A DNA stretch of 64,000 nucleotides from JABWBH01 sp964526695 (GTDB lineage: Bacteria > Planctomycetota > Phycisphaerae > UBA1845): NCBI GenBank assembly GCA_964526695.1, contig CAZGJA010000027.1, positions 11,623 to 75,622 of the forward strand. Direction: 5' to 3'. Below are positions 52,146-61,000 of this stretch, in pieces. A program made the position numbers and the translations under genes. The stretch's first letter is position 1. Each line of letters starts with the position of its first letter. Under the pieces are notes generated by a model. The model was not told where the DNA came from. It saw only the letters and a program-made list of their open reading frames with translations, and did no database searches.

Positions 52146-52577
52146 GTGGCCAACCACTATTTGCAGTTCTCCGAGATCATCGAATTGGAGCCCGCCGAGG
52201 TTGCGTGGTGGAAAAGCAGACTGGATGAGATGTGGCGCCGGCGCGACGAGGACATGGATTACGACCTGCCCGCGGAATTCAAGCTCGAAGAGGACCCCAC
52301 TGGGACTGCCTCGATCTGGATTCATGCCGACGAAGGCGGCGATCCCGAAGCGGTGGGTGAGCTCGTGCGGGAGTTCTTCAAGGCCTGTCGTCCGGCGGGC
52401 GTGTTCTCGTTGACCTGGGCTTCGTGGTGCAGCAAGCCGCGCATCGGCGAGTTCGGCGGCGGCGGCCTGCGAGTCACGGCGGATCGCATCGTGTGCATGA
52501 GCGCCGGCGAGGCCGTCCATCTGCTTGCGAAACTTCCGTATGACAGCCGTTCAAGGGAGCCGGCAACTCATGGGTGA
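52146..52577 (+). CDS. Small acidic hypothetical protein
   Basis: 143 residues from GTG 52146, decided by a perfect AGGAGG 8 nt upstream (52132-52137). It reads VANHYLQFSEIIELEPAEVA, then WWKSRLDEMWRRRDEDMDYD. A later LTWASWCSKPRIGEFGGGGL segment and VCMSAGEAVHLLAKL complete it. The family is unknown to me. It overlaps the next gene by 8 nt. Confidence 0.6.
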   Translation: MANHYLQFSEIIELEPAEVAWWKSRLDEMWRRRDEDMDYDLPAEFKLEEDPTGTASIWIHADEGGDPEAVGELVREFFKACRPAGVFSLTWASWCSKPRIGEFGGGGLRVTADRIVCMSAGEAVHLLAKLPYDSRSREPATHG

Positions 52578-53025
52578 TCGATGCGAGATGCGGATCTGGG
52601 TTGCCCCGCAGGATGCGGCGCGGTTCGCTGAAGATCAGGGGTTTTATCCCGTCGAGAGCGAGCCGGATTCAGATCCCCGCCGGGCCGGTCTGGTGGAGCT
52701 TGATGGCCAGGAGATCAACTACGGCGGCGAGTTCATCACCGTGCTGGACGTGCCGTGGATCGGCGTGCACGGCGCCGGCGGCAGCTACCCGGCGTGTCAG
52801 GTGTACTGTGCCGGCGACGAGCAACTGCAAACGTGGCCGTTGGGGGCCAACGACGGCGCCTACGCCCTGGACGCGGATGAGGAGGGCCGCGTCGACGCCA
52901 AAGAGCTGGCGCGTCTGCAGGACTTCATCCGGGGCTACCGGGAGACCGAACGGGCGGCGAAGGCGCGCGCCCAACTGGCGCGGCGGGTGAATCCTGACGC
53001 TGCGATTCGCGGGACTGGAGAGTAG
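52570..53025 (+). CDS. Small hypothetical protein
   Basis: 151 residues. The ATG at 52570 lies within the end of the previous gene. Residues 1-90 are mixed alpha/beta (RIWVAPQDAARFAEDQGFYP, LVELDGQEINYGGEFITVLD). The C-terminal helix (LARLQDFIRGYRETERAAKA) is charged. No family recognised. Coupled to 52146. Confidence 0.55.
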   Translation: MGDRCEMRIWVAPQDAARFAEDQGFYPVESEPDSDPRRAGLVELDGQEINYGGEFITVLDVPWIGVHGAGGSYPACQVYCAGDEQLQTWPLGANDGAYALDADEEGRVDAKELARLQDFIRGYRETERAAKARAQLARRVNPDAAIRGTGE

Positions 53026-53088
53026 GGTGAGCGGCTCCGTCGATATCACGGTTGAACTCAACCCGTCGGCGTGCCTTGCTTCTCGACC

Positions 53089-53598
53089 TCACGTGCTCTG
53101 GGCCGTGTTCGTAGTGGGAGACCGCGGCAACGTCACGAATTCAGGCTGAATGCCCAGAGCCTGAAGCCGCTCGGTGATGATCTCCGTGCCTCTTTGCGGC
53201 CGGAAGTCTTCCCAGGCAGAGAGAATGATTGCGTCAAAATCGATGGCCCGTTTCCACTTGCCGATCGAGCCTTGGTAAGCATCCTTGGCGCGGCTGTGGA
53301 GTTCCAGATTCGACGTCCAGTTCGAGTCAAGAAAATCGCGGAGTATCTCGTGGTGGTCTGCATGGTCGAGCTCCGGGAGTTCGAGGTAGCGGTCCGGGTC
53401 CAAGTCAATTTCCTCGCGAAATGCCCGGCTGTCCTCGCCCATTCCGCAGTCGTCCAGGACATCGTCGCCGTCATCAAGAAGTGCGCGCCACTCTCCAGTG
53501 CGCAGATCGAGCATCATCGTGTGCGGACACTCGTCGTATGTGGTGTCCGTGCCACAGGCCAGTCCCAGGTATGTTTCGTCAATCTGGACGTTTCGCAT
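53089..53598 (-). CDS. UPF0158-like acidic protein
   Basis: 169 residues. The ATG at 53598 is preceded by AAGGAGAA. MMLDLRTGEWRALLDDGDDV and RYLELPELDHADHHEILRDF followed by LHSRAKDAYQGSIGKWKRAI resemble UPF0158 family proteins, which have a 'D-x-x-T-G-E' strand, a 'R-Y-x-x-I/L-P' strand and a 'R-x-A-F-x-x-F-K' helix. Function unknown for the whole family. It is on the opposite strand to its neighbours. The 299 bp upstream of it (53599-53897) show no gene. Confidence 0.5.
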   Translation of the reverse strand: MRNVQIDETYLGLACGTDTTYDECPHTMMLDLRTGEWRALLDDGDDVLDDCGMGEDSRAFREEIDLDPDRYLELPELDHADHHEILRDFLDSNWTSNLELHSRAKDAYQGSIGKWKRAIDFDAIILSAWEDFRPQRGTEIITERLQALGIQPEFVTLPRSPTTNTAQST

Positions 53599-53897
53599 GC
53601 AGTTCTCCTTGGGTAAAGGTGCGGTGCCGATCGGCGCAGTATATCGGCGCCATTCGTGGGTTTCAAATCTGGCCTCGTATCCCACAGGGTCGGGTTGTCA
53701 CTCGGTGTAGAGCACGAGGATCACGGGTGCGTCGGTGTTCCTCCGCCCGCGCAGAGCTTCGAAAGGTGGGAATCGCCCGTGGCGCGATCGCGCCTCGATG
53801 CAGCTTCACCACAAGGCCTCGGAACATCTGATGCGCAGGATTCCCCATCCCGCAGTCGAAGTTCTCTGTTCTCGACCGTTTCGGAAGGAGGCCCCGC

Positions 53898-54131
53898 GTG
53901 AATCGGATGGATCGGGCGATCGACGTCCTGCGCGAGTTCGTGGAGGACCTGCAGGCCGCGTACGGCACGGGCGAAGGCAACGGGATCGACGGCACGGAGT
54001 TGAAGGCGGAGTGGCCGGACCTGTGGGTCACCTTCAACAAAGCAGTGGCGGCGCTGCGCGCATTTGAAACACCCGCGGACCGTCGACGTGCTCCCCGATC
54101 GCGTCACGCCAGCTCAGACGCGCAGCAGTAG
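53898..54131 (+). CDS. Very small helical hypothetical protein
   Basis: 77 residues from GTG 53898, preceded by GGAAGGAGG. MNRMDRAIDVLREFVEDLQA, then an ELKAEWPDLWVTFNKAVAAL helix and a basic tail. Probably one helical hairpin. No family recognised. It lies 49 bp before the DUF1257 gene. Confidence 0.5.
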   Translation: MNRMDRAIDVLREFVEDLQAAYGTGEGNGIDGTELKAEWPDLWVTFNKAVAALRAFETPADRRRAPRSRHASSDAQQ

Positions 54132-54180
54132 AGGTTGCATCGCCGCGCAGTAACGCTTCGCAGCAGGAAGGAGATTCAAC

Positions 54181-54624
54181 GTGTCCCACTTTGTCGAATG
54201 CCAGACAGTGTTCCGCGACCCGCAGGCGCTCATCGCCGCCCTGGTGGAGTGTGGCTTCGCGCGGGAGCACATCGAAGTGCACGCGCAGGCCGTGCCCCTC
54301 CTGGGTTACCACGGCGACGTGCGGCCGCAGAAGGCGCACCTCGTCATCCGCCGTCAGCATGTCGGGCAGGGCGCCAACGACGTCGGCTGGGAGCGCCAGG
54401 CCGACGGCGCGTATCGCGCCTGGATCAGTGAGTTCGACGCCGGCGTCGGGGCCTACGCTCATCGGGCTCCCGAGGCGCGGCTGGGTCAAGCCACGCAGCA
54501 TCGTATTCATCAAGAATACGCGTATCAGGTCGTCGCCCGTCAGCAGCGCGCCCTGGGGCGATCGGTGCAGCGCCAGCGGCTGGCGTCCGGAGATCTCGAG
54601 GTCGTCGTGGCCGGCTATCGTTGA
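54181..54624 (+). CDS. DUF1257 (Ycf35-like) protein
   Basis: 147 residues beginning MSHFVECQTVFRDPQALIAA and LVECGF, the DUF1257/Ycf35 opening (S-H-F-x-x-x-x-T-x-x-x-D-x-x-x-L-x-x-A-L). It continues with WERQADGAYRAWISEFD and RIHQEYAYQVVARQQRALG. In cyanobacteria and some phages this family is linked to Ycf46 ATPases and to DUF2997 proteins; both lie in this region (45996 and 55064). The biochemical role is not known. AGCAGGAAGGAGATTC precedes the ATG. The last 200 bp are overlapped on the other strand by the 54425-54985 frame. Confidence 0.75.
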   Translation: MSHFVECQTVFRDPQALIAALVECGFAREHIEVHAQAVPLLGYHGDVRPQKAHLVIRRQHVGQGANDVGWERQADGAYRAWISEFDAGVGAYAHRAPEARLGQATQHRIHQEYAYQVVARQQRALGRSVQRQRLASGDLEVVVAGYR

Positions 54625-54985
54625 CCCCTTCATCCTCCGCAAGCGCGAGCGGTTCGGCGCTCTTCCATCCCCACTGTCGCTCTAACTGTTCTTCCTTCTG
54701 ATACAGCCCCGCCAGGAGCAGCGCCCGTTGCAGCACGGGAACGGCCGCGGCCACCTGCTCGGCGAAGCTGACGAAAGTGCCCACGGCAATCTCGAAAGCC
54801 CGGGCGTCCCCCCGAAAGCCATCACAGGTCCGATGGAAGATCTGGGACAGCGCCACATCGAATTCCGGGCCGGTCTGTCGTCGGGTGTTGTTCCGCAGGA
54901 TGCCGCCGAACCTGTCGTTGATCTGGTACAACAGGTCGGCAATGCGCTCGTACTGGGTTTTGGGGCGCGCCTTGCGTCGGCTCAT
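54425..54985 (-). CDS. Hypothetical helical protein with tail antisense to DUF1257 gene
   Basis: 186 residues from ATG 54985. Residues ~1-120 look genuine: KTQYERIADLLYQINDRFGG, FDVALSQIFHRTCDGFRGDA, FVSFAEQVAAAVPVLQRALL. The last ~65 residues are Arg/Pro-rich and lie antisense to the 3' end of the DUF1257 gene, so the original stop may have been lost. No known family. Head-to-head with the DUF2997 gene at 55064. Confidence 0.45.
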   Translation of the reverse strand: MSRRKARPKTQYERIADLLYQINDRFGGILRNNTRRQTGPEFDVALSQIFHRTCDGFRGDARAFEIAVGTFVSFAEQVAAAVPVLQRALLLAGLYQKEEQLERQWGWKSAEPLALAEDEGVNDSRPRRPRDLRTPAAGAAPIAPGRAADGRRPDTRILDEYDAAWLDPAAPREPDERRPRRRRRTH

Positions 54986-55063
54986 CACGATTCTCCAGCG
55001 ATCGCGCGCGGTCGCGATCCGAACGCGCCCCGACCTGCCGCCCATTTTACCGAGGAGCGCTTC

Positions 55064-55270
55064 ATGTCCGCAAAAAAACACGTTCGCCTCGTCATCGCCG
55101 TCGACGGCACGTGCACCATCGACGCGCTGCACTTCCCCGACGCTTCCTGCCTGAAGGCCACGCAGGAGATCCAGCAGGCCCTGGGCGGAGCGGTCGTCAA
55201 AGACCTGCCCAAGCTGGAGGCGCGATTCCGCGAGAAGGTCCGCGGTCAGGACCGGGAGGCGGCGCGATGA
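55064..55270 (+). CDS. DUF2997 small protein
   Basis: 68 residues: a beta-hairpin VRLVIAVDGTCTIDALHFPD, then SCLKATQEIQQALGGAVV and a charged tail. The 'I-x-x-D-G-x-x-x-x-x-x-x-F-x-x-x-S-C-x-x-x-T' pattern, with a Lys-rich end, is that of DUF2997, the usual small partner of DUF1257 and Ycf46. Some homologues have ferredoxin- or ubiquitin-like size, but no function is established. GAGGAGC lies before the ATG. Confidence 0.7.
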   Translation: MSAKKHVRLVIAVDGTCTIDALHFPDASCLKATQEIQQALGGAVVKDLPKLEARFREKVRGQDREAAR

Positions 55271-55401
55271 CCCACCTCACGCTGCGCATTACGGGCGACG
55301 GCCGGGTGTTGTCCCTGTGGGATGACGCCGTGGACTGGCCGGCGCTGGCTGGACTTGAAGGGATAACCCGTGGCGGAGTTTGGGTGATAACTGACAGATG
55401 A
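55267..55401 (+). CDS. Very short ORF coupled to DUF2997 gene
   Basis: 44 codons starting in an ATGA overlap with the DUF2997 stop. The reading MTHLTLRITGDGRVLSLWDD is plausible as protein, but the frame ends soon afterwards. It may be a truncated gene cut by whatever brought in the fragment at 55398. Confidence 0.35.
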   Translation: MTHLTLRITGDGRVLSLWDDAVDWPALAGLEGITRGGVWVITDR

Positions 55402-55610
55402 CCTGCCGAGTTGACCGCAGCAGCGGGCGCATCGTGAAACTGACGGCGGAAGGCGCTCCGTTGCTCGTCGGCGGGCCGACGATAATGGTGCTGCCGCTCA
55501 ACCGCGACAGCGGCGGGAACGACTACCAGAATCAGATCGCTCCATTTACTCGGCAAGCACCGCGGGGAAGGCTGCGCTGGTTTACCAGCTCTCAGGCGCT
55601 AGTCGAACAC
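55398..55610 (+). pseudogene. Possible fragment of a GH2-type beta-galactosidase
   Basis: The frame reads TCRVDRSSGRIVKLTAEGAP, LLVGGPTIMVLPLNRDSGGN and DYQNQIAPFTRQAPRG. 'V-D-R-x-x-G-x-I-x-x-L-x-x-x-G-x-x-L-L-x-G-G-P' is reminiscent of the C-terminal domain of family 2 glycoside hydrolases. No other part of such an enzyme is present, and the frame then runs antisense to the cytochrome gene. Probably a genomic scar. Confidence 0.3.
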
Positions 55611-55635
55611 GAACTCGGGCACGGGTGCTGGCGAG

Positions 55636-58002
55636 TCACGGAGGCATGGCCTCAACCTCCGCCAACAGCGCCCGAGCGCCAGGTTCGTCTGGATCCAGCG
55701 CCACCAGTTTCTGCGCGAATTCGATCGCCGATGATCGATCGCCTCTATCTCGATTCAAGGTCGCCAAAGCGATCAGCAAGTCACGGTCTTCCGGATGCCG
55801 CGCGTGCGCAGCCTTCAATACGGCCAAGCCGATGTCGGGCTGGCCCGTCGATTGCAGGGCCACGCCGTAGACGTAGGCATATCTTGCCTGGCCGGGTAAG
55901 AGTCCAGCGGCTCGGGCTAGATGCGGTAAGGCTTCGGACTGTTTCTTCTGGCGCGCGAGCGTCAATCCGAGCGAATGGTGCAGATTCGGATCATCCGGCG
56001 CGCGTTCCAACCCGCTCCGCAGCGTGCGCTCAGCATCGTCCTCACGTGCAAGCTGACGATACAGGTCAGCGAGGTTGACGTAGGTGGGAGCAAAGTGCGG
56101 GCCGAGCCTCAGTGCCATTCGATACTCGCGCTCGGCGTTAGCGAACTCACGGCGTTCGACGTGCAGGGCGCCCAGATTGACATGAGCTTCGGCGCGATCG
56201 GCGTCGACAACCTGCGCGCGGCGATACTCGTCCATACCATCACTGCGCGCCTTGCGCTGATCCGGCGTCAGCAGCTCGGCCGGTGCTGCCGCTAGCGCGC
56301 GCGCCGCATCAATCCGGACCATCCGGACGGGGTCGCTCAGCAAGGGCGCCACGAAGCGGACCAGGAGCGCCGGAGGCGCCGTGCGAAATGAAGTGACTCC
56401 AGCTGCGCGCACCATTGGGTCGCGATCCCGCAGCGCCCGCTCGACGGTCGGTGCGGTCCGGGGGCCAAGGTACCCGTCAAGCAGCGCCACCGCTGATGCT
56501 CTGACGATGCCGGGTTTCGTCGCGTCATCCGCCAGCGTCGAAAGGGCCTGACCCGCGCCGGGCAGCGTCTCATTGCCGGCACGCAGTGCTTCCCCATAAT
56601 GCGTCTCGTAGGCCCGTTTCGTGCCCCACCACTTCACCGCTGCGTCCGCTGCCCACTGGGTCGTGCGATCGGTATGGCATCTGTTGCAGGCATTCGGCGT
56701 GCCGAGTTTGACGGACAAATCCGGCCTCGGCACGCGGAAACTGTGATCGTGCCGGGCGTGAACGACCATATAGTTTCGCGTTGGCGCATGGCACGCCACG
56801 CAGCGCGATCCGGGTCCGTCACTCTTGTGGAAATGATGCGCAGTCGTGTCGCACTTCTCGCGCGGATGGCAGGTGGCGCACACGGCGTTTCCGGCGGGCA
56901 TCTTCAGGCTGTGAGGATTATGGCAGTCTGAGCACGTCACTCCAGCCGTGTACATCTTGCTCTGCAAGAATGACTGATATTCATAGTCTTCGTCACGAAT
57001 CTGTCCGTCATGTTCGTAAAGCGGAGACGTGAGAAGTGCCGGACGATGCGTATCCATGAGCGGTTGACCGTATTCGTAGTCTTCGCAGAACGTTCCACGG
57101 CGTGAGTGGCATCGGGCGCACAAATCGATCTCAGTGTGCGAAGAGCGCGGCGGCTCCCGCCGGGAGATACCCGTGCTCGGATCGATGATCCACGCGACCG
57201 AATGCGGCTCCTTGAGATGGATGACAAGACCGTTTTGCGGGTCCGGGCCTGCGCGCTCGTCGCGATTTGCCTCCCGCGCCCAGGCGACGTGCTCGGAGCC
57301 GGGGCCGTGGCAACTTTCGCATGCGACGTTGATTTCCGACCAAGACGTTGCAAATCGATCCGTGGTCGCATCGTAGTTCTTGCGAACGTTGGTCGAGTGG
57401 CACTCGGCACACATGTGGTTCCAGTTCTGGTATGGACCGGTCCAGTGCAGAATGTCGTCGTAACCGACGTTTTCATCCGGATAGAGATGAAACCACCGTT
57501 GGCCGCCCTGCTCCCTCGAGCGAGTGTCCCAACACACGTTCAGCGCTTGATAGCGGCCACCTGGAAACGCGATCAAGTACTGTTGAAGTGGATCGATCCC
57601 GAAAGTGTATGAGATCTCATACTCGTGCAACTTGCCGTCGGGCCCGTCCGTTCGAACGCAGAATTTTCCGTCCTTCTTGAAGAACTTGGACGTGACCCCG
57701 TGGTAGGTGAATTCTGCGCTGCGGAAGTCTCCTAGGACCGTTTGAGCGGTGGCCTCCTGCATCGCCAGATCATGATGCGATCCGCGCCACAATCGATCCT
57801 CGGGCTCGTGACACTCCGCGCAAACCGTCCGTCCTACATAGCGAGCCGCATGCCGCGTCGTAGGGACAAAAGCGGAAGCACTTGATGTCTGGGTCTGCGC
57901 GATCGGCGGATTGCGTCCGGCAGCTCCAACGGCCACAACCGTTGCGACGGCCGCGAGCGTGTAGATAACGAAACCATGTGACACGAAGCGATTCACCTCC
58001 AT
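55636..58002 (-). CDS. Octahaem c-type cytochrome with HEAT and TPR repeats
   Basis: 788 residues. The ATG at 58002 gives an N-terminal membrane/signal helix (VIYTLAAVATVVAVGAAG); the upstream ATG at 58098 would bury it. Eight CxxCH haem-binding motifs occur between about residues 60 and 450: CAECH twice, CESCH, CARCH, CSDCH, CATCH, CVACH and CNRCH. A HEAT-like stretch follows (RDRDPMVRAAGVTSF, DPVRMVRIDAARALAA). Five or so TPRs complete it (AEAHVNLGALHVERREFANA, APTYVNLADLYRQLAREDDA). Such cytochromes belong to periplasmic electron transfer; the partner is unknown. It lies 97 bp after the sulfatase gene and is probably co-transcribed. Confidence 0.87.
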   Translation of the reverse strand: MEVNRFVSHGFVIYTLAAVATVVAVGAAGRNPPIAQTQTSSASAFVPTTRHAARYVGRTVCAECHEPEDRLWRGSHHDLAMQEATAQTVLGDFRSAEFTYHGVTSKFFKKDGKFCVRTDGPDGKLHEYEISYTFGIDPLQQYLIAFPGGRYQALNVCWDTRSREQGGQRWFHLYPDENVGYDDILHWTGPYQNWNHMCAECHSTNVRKNYDATTDRFATSWSEINVACESCHGPGSEHVAWAREANRDERAGPDPQNGLVIHLKEPHSVAWIIDPSTGISRREPPRSSHTEIDLCARCHSRRGTFCEDYEYGQPLMDTHRPALLTSPLYEHDGQIRDEDYEYQSFLQSKMYTAGVTCSDCHNPHSLKMPAGNAVCATCHPREKCDTTAHHFHKSDGPGSRCVACHAPTRNYMVVHARHDHSFRVPRPDLSVKLGTPNACNRCHTDRTTQWAADAAVKWWGTKRAYETHYGEALRAGNETLPGAGQALSTLADDATKPGIVRASAVALLDGYLGPRTAPTVERALRDRDPMVRAAGVTSFRTAPPALLVRFVAPLLSDPVRMVRIDAARALAAAPAELLTPDQRKARSDGMDEYRRAQVVDADRAEAHVNLGALHVERREFANAEREYRMALRLGPHFAPTYVNLADLYRQLAREDDAERTLRSGLERAPDDPNLHHSLGLTLARQKKQSEALPHLARAAGLLPGQARYAYVYGVALQSTGQPDIGLAVLKAAHARHPEDRDLLIALATLNRDRGDRSSAIEFAQKLVALDPDEPGARALLAEVEAMPP

Positions 58003-58098
58003 TTCATCCCGGGCGCTCGACACGCTAACGCGGCGTCGAATTGCCGTCCGTTCGCGAAGCAGGCACGCGAGGGCAGTTCGCCAAACGGACACAGTCAT

Positions 58099-61000
58099 TC
58101 AGGGATTCAATTCATGTACTTCCAGTTCGAGGAAGGGCACATATCGACTCTCCCGGCTCGCCAGCTTCCGCTCGCGGGGGTCCATTGTCGCCAAAACAAA
58201 GGTACGCACACCGCCCGAAGTCAAAAACTTACCAAGCTCCAATGTTGCCCACTCGTTCTTGCTCCCGCCCCCTGTTGTCACTAGAGCGCCCTTTTTGAGG
58301 CCCTCGTACCCGCTCATCTCTCCCTCCGGCCAATTGTCACAATCAAAGAAACCATTGGCACAGTCATACACTCCAAAATCGACCGCGGTCAGACAAAAAA
58401 CCCGTAGCCTCGATGCGTCTACTTCGTAATTAGGGGGCACTTCAACGTCGAAACGCAGATAGGAATGCCTCTCCGGACCGGGATTCCGCCCTGACACGCT
58501 CAGCTTCTTCTCGAATCCGAATCTACCGCGGCTTCCCGATTCAACCCAGGCATCAGCGCTGGCCCGGAAAAGAAGTTTGTTGCTCGCCTGGAACGTCACA
58601 TTGACGGGTCCCCGGGCAGATCCGTCGCCGTCACGGGCATCGACCCGCCACTCGTGGGTCTTTCCCGGCAGAATCTGAAACGGGACGGTAGCTTTCGCCG
58701 GCACGACCGAAAGCAAATGCGTGGTGTGCTCGATCTCAGTCAGGGACTGACCGGGAAACCCGATGAAAACATCATAATTCCTCGCGCAGGATCCTCCCTC
58801 CCAAGTGAGCCTGGCAAACTGAGATAGCGCGTTCCCGTCCCCGTCCAGGGGCTCGACGGACATTCCCTCCTTCGGAACCGGGCCCACCGAGTCATTGTTG
58901 CTGCTCTCGCAGTGAACCGGATTGCCGCCGGAATAAGCCAGATCCTTGATTGTCGTAAATGAATAACATTCGCCAGGACGTTCATCACCCTCATTCGGAA
59001 TCGCAACAACGCGCCAATAGAAAGTGCCGAAAGCTCCTCCGATATTCAAATCGGCTTGATCCTTGTTCTCGATCGGGATAACCGTGCCGTTATCACAATC
59101 GCTTGGGCTTGTCCCCCACTTGACCTGATAGCTCTCGACGGTCGCACGCGGCTCATTGTCTTCCGGCAGCGCCGCCGCTCCATGCCACCTGACGTTTACC
59201 TTGCCGTCCTTTTGCCACTTCACATCTCGCTGGCCATTGGCAGGGTTCAGGCTATGCGGCACGGTTTCTCCGAACCCGGGATCGAGTCTTAGCGCGTCAA
59301 GCCTTGCCCGCAGCAAGGCCAATTCGGAGCCGTACTGCGCCTGATTGACCAAATTGCAGCGCTGGAACGGGTCTTCGGCCTCGCCGGACCCGTCAAAGAG
59401 GTGGAACAGGCTTCGATCCTCGCCCGTGAATGCGTCCATCCAATAGAGCCACTGGCCCTCAAGGCCAATCATGTCCTTGGTGTATATCGCCCGCCAGGAT
59501 GGATTCAGATTTCCCGGCGAGTTGTCCGTATGATTGAGCCGGCCCTGGAGGTAGACGTGGTCTCTGGGCGAATTCCGGGGCGGGTTCTGTGCCGTGAGAT
59601 ACTCCGAATAATTGACGCCATCCGCCTTGCGGATGAAAGGACTTCCGAGGGCCGTCGCTTCCAGTTCGAGCGCGTGCACAATGGTCACCGGGATGTCCAC
59701 CGACGACATGAGAGAGTCGAACACTTTGCCCTTGTGTTTGATCCCGTCCCACCCCGCAAATATCGCCGGCACATGGGCGGCCTCATGAAAGGCGACTCCC
59801 TTGTCGTATAGTCCGTGCGAGCCGCCATTCTCACCGTGATCGCTCGTGAAGACAATGAGGGTGTCATCGTAAAGTCCCTCCGCCTTGAGGTGCCGGACGA
59901 GCTCGCCCACTGCATCGTCGATCTGAAGAATCTGCGCATAGTACCCCCTCATGTAGTTCTCGAAGTATGCCTCTCGAATCATTCCACAATCCTGGGAGCA
60001 ATCGCAGCTCGTTACCCTGTCGGGCACACATGCGCAGTCAATCCAGGGATCGTTAGTCGAGCACCCGCAGACCTGTGCCCCATCGCAGATCGAACAATCA
60101 TCGTCCTTATAATGCCAGAGACAGCTCTTCCAGTAGTCTCCCTCATTTCCCTGAATTGCGCAATCCGGATCATAGTTATCGTCTGGAACGTTTTCACGTC
60201 TCTTCAAGAGGTCGCTGGACTCGACCCGCTCCCAGTAACAATCCGGAACATCCTCCTCGTCATGGGGCGTATGCGGGGGTCCGAATGAAAGGACGAGATG
60301 CCACGGCATGTTCTTGTGCCGGCTGATGAACTGTTTGGCGAACTGCGTCTGGTAGATCGGCTCGTAGATGTCCACGGGTAGAGGATTCCGTTTCTTTCGA
60401 TCATCGAGATAATAGGTGGAACTAGAATACTCGGTCGGTTGGTCAGATCCCGCAAAATAATCAAATCCGTGCCGCCGGTTGCCGCCCGGCGCCACGAAAC
60501 CCCCGGCGAGCTGCTGCTCTTCATATAAACCCACATTCAGATGCCATTTACCGATATGACCCGTCGCGAATCCGGCGGCCTTTGTGATTTGCGCTATGCC
60601 GGTCAGCCCGGGATTGAGCATGCGGCCGTCGGTGATTGCGCCGGTTCGATGGGAGTATTGCCCCGTGATCAAAGCCGCCCGGTTCGGCGTACAGACCGGG
60701 TTCGAGGCATAGCAATTTGAAAACATTACGCCGTCTCCCGCGAGTTCATCTAAATGCGGCGTCGAGATGACTCTGGTGTCGTCTCCCCCCTCATTCCAGC
60801 CTTCGGCGGGTGCGAGCCCATGCATTCGGCTGATGGCTTCAGCCCGAAACTGATCGCATATGATGAAGAGCACGTTCGGGACTTTGGCATCCTCGTCATA
60901 CGGGGGGTACTCTCTCTGTCCCGCCGCGGACAGGGCGAGGCCGGGAATGCGTATGCCGACCAGATAAGCCCGGGAAAACTCCGTAACGCCATCATCGTCA

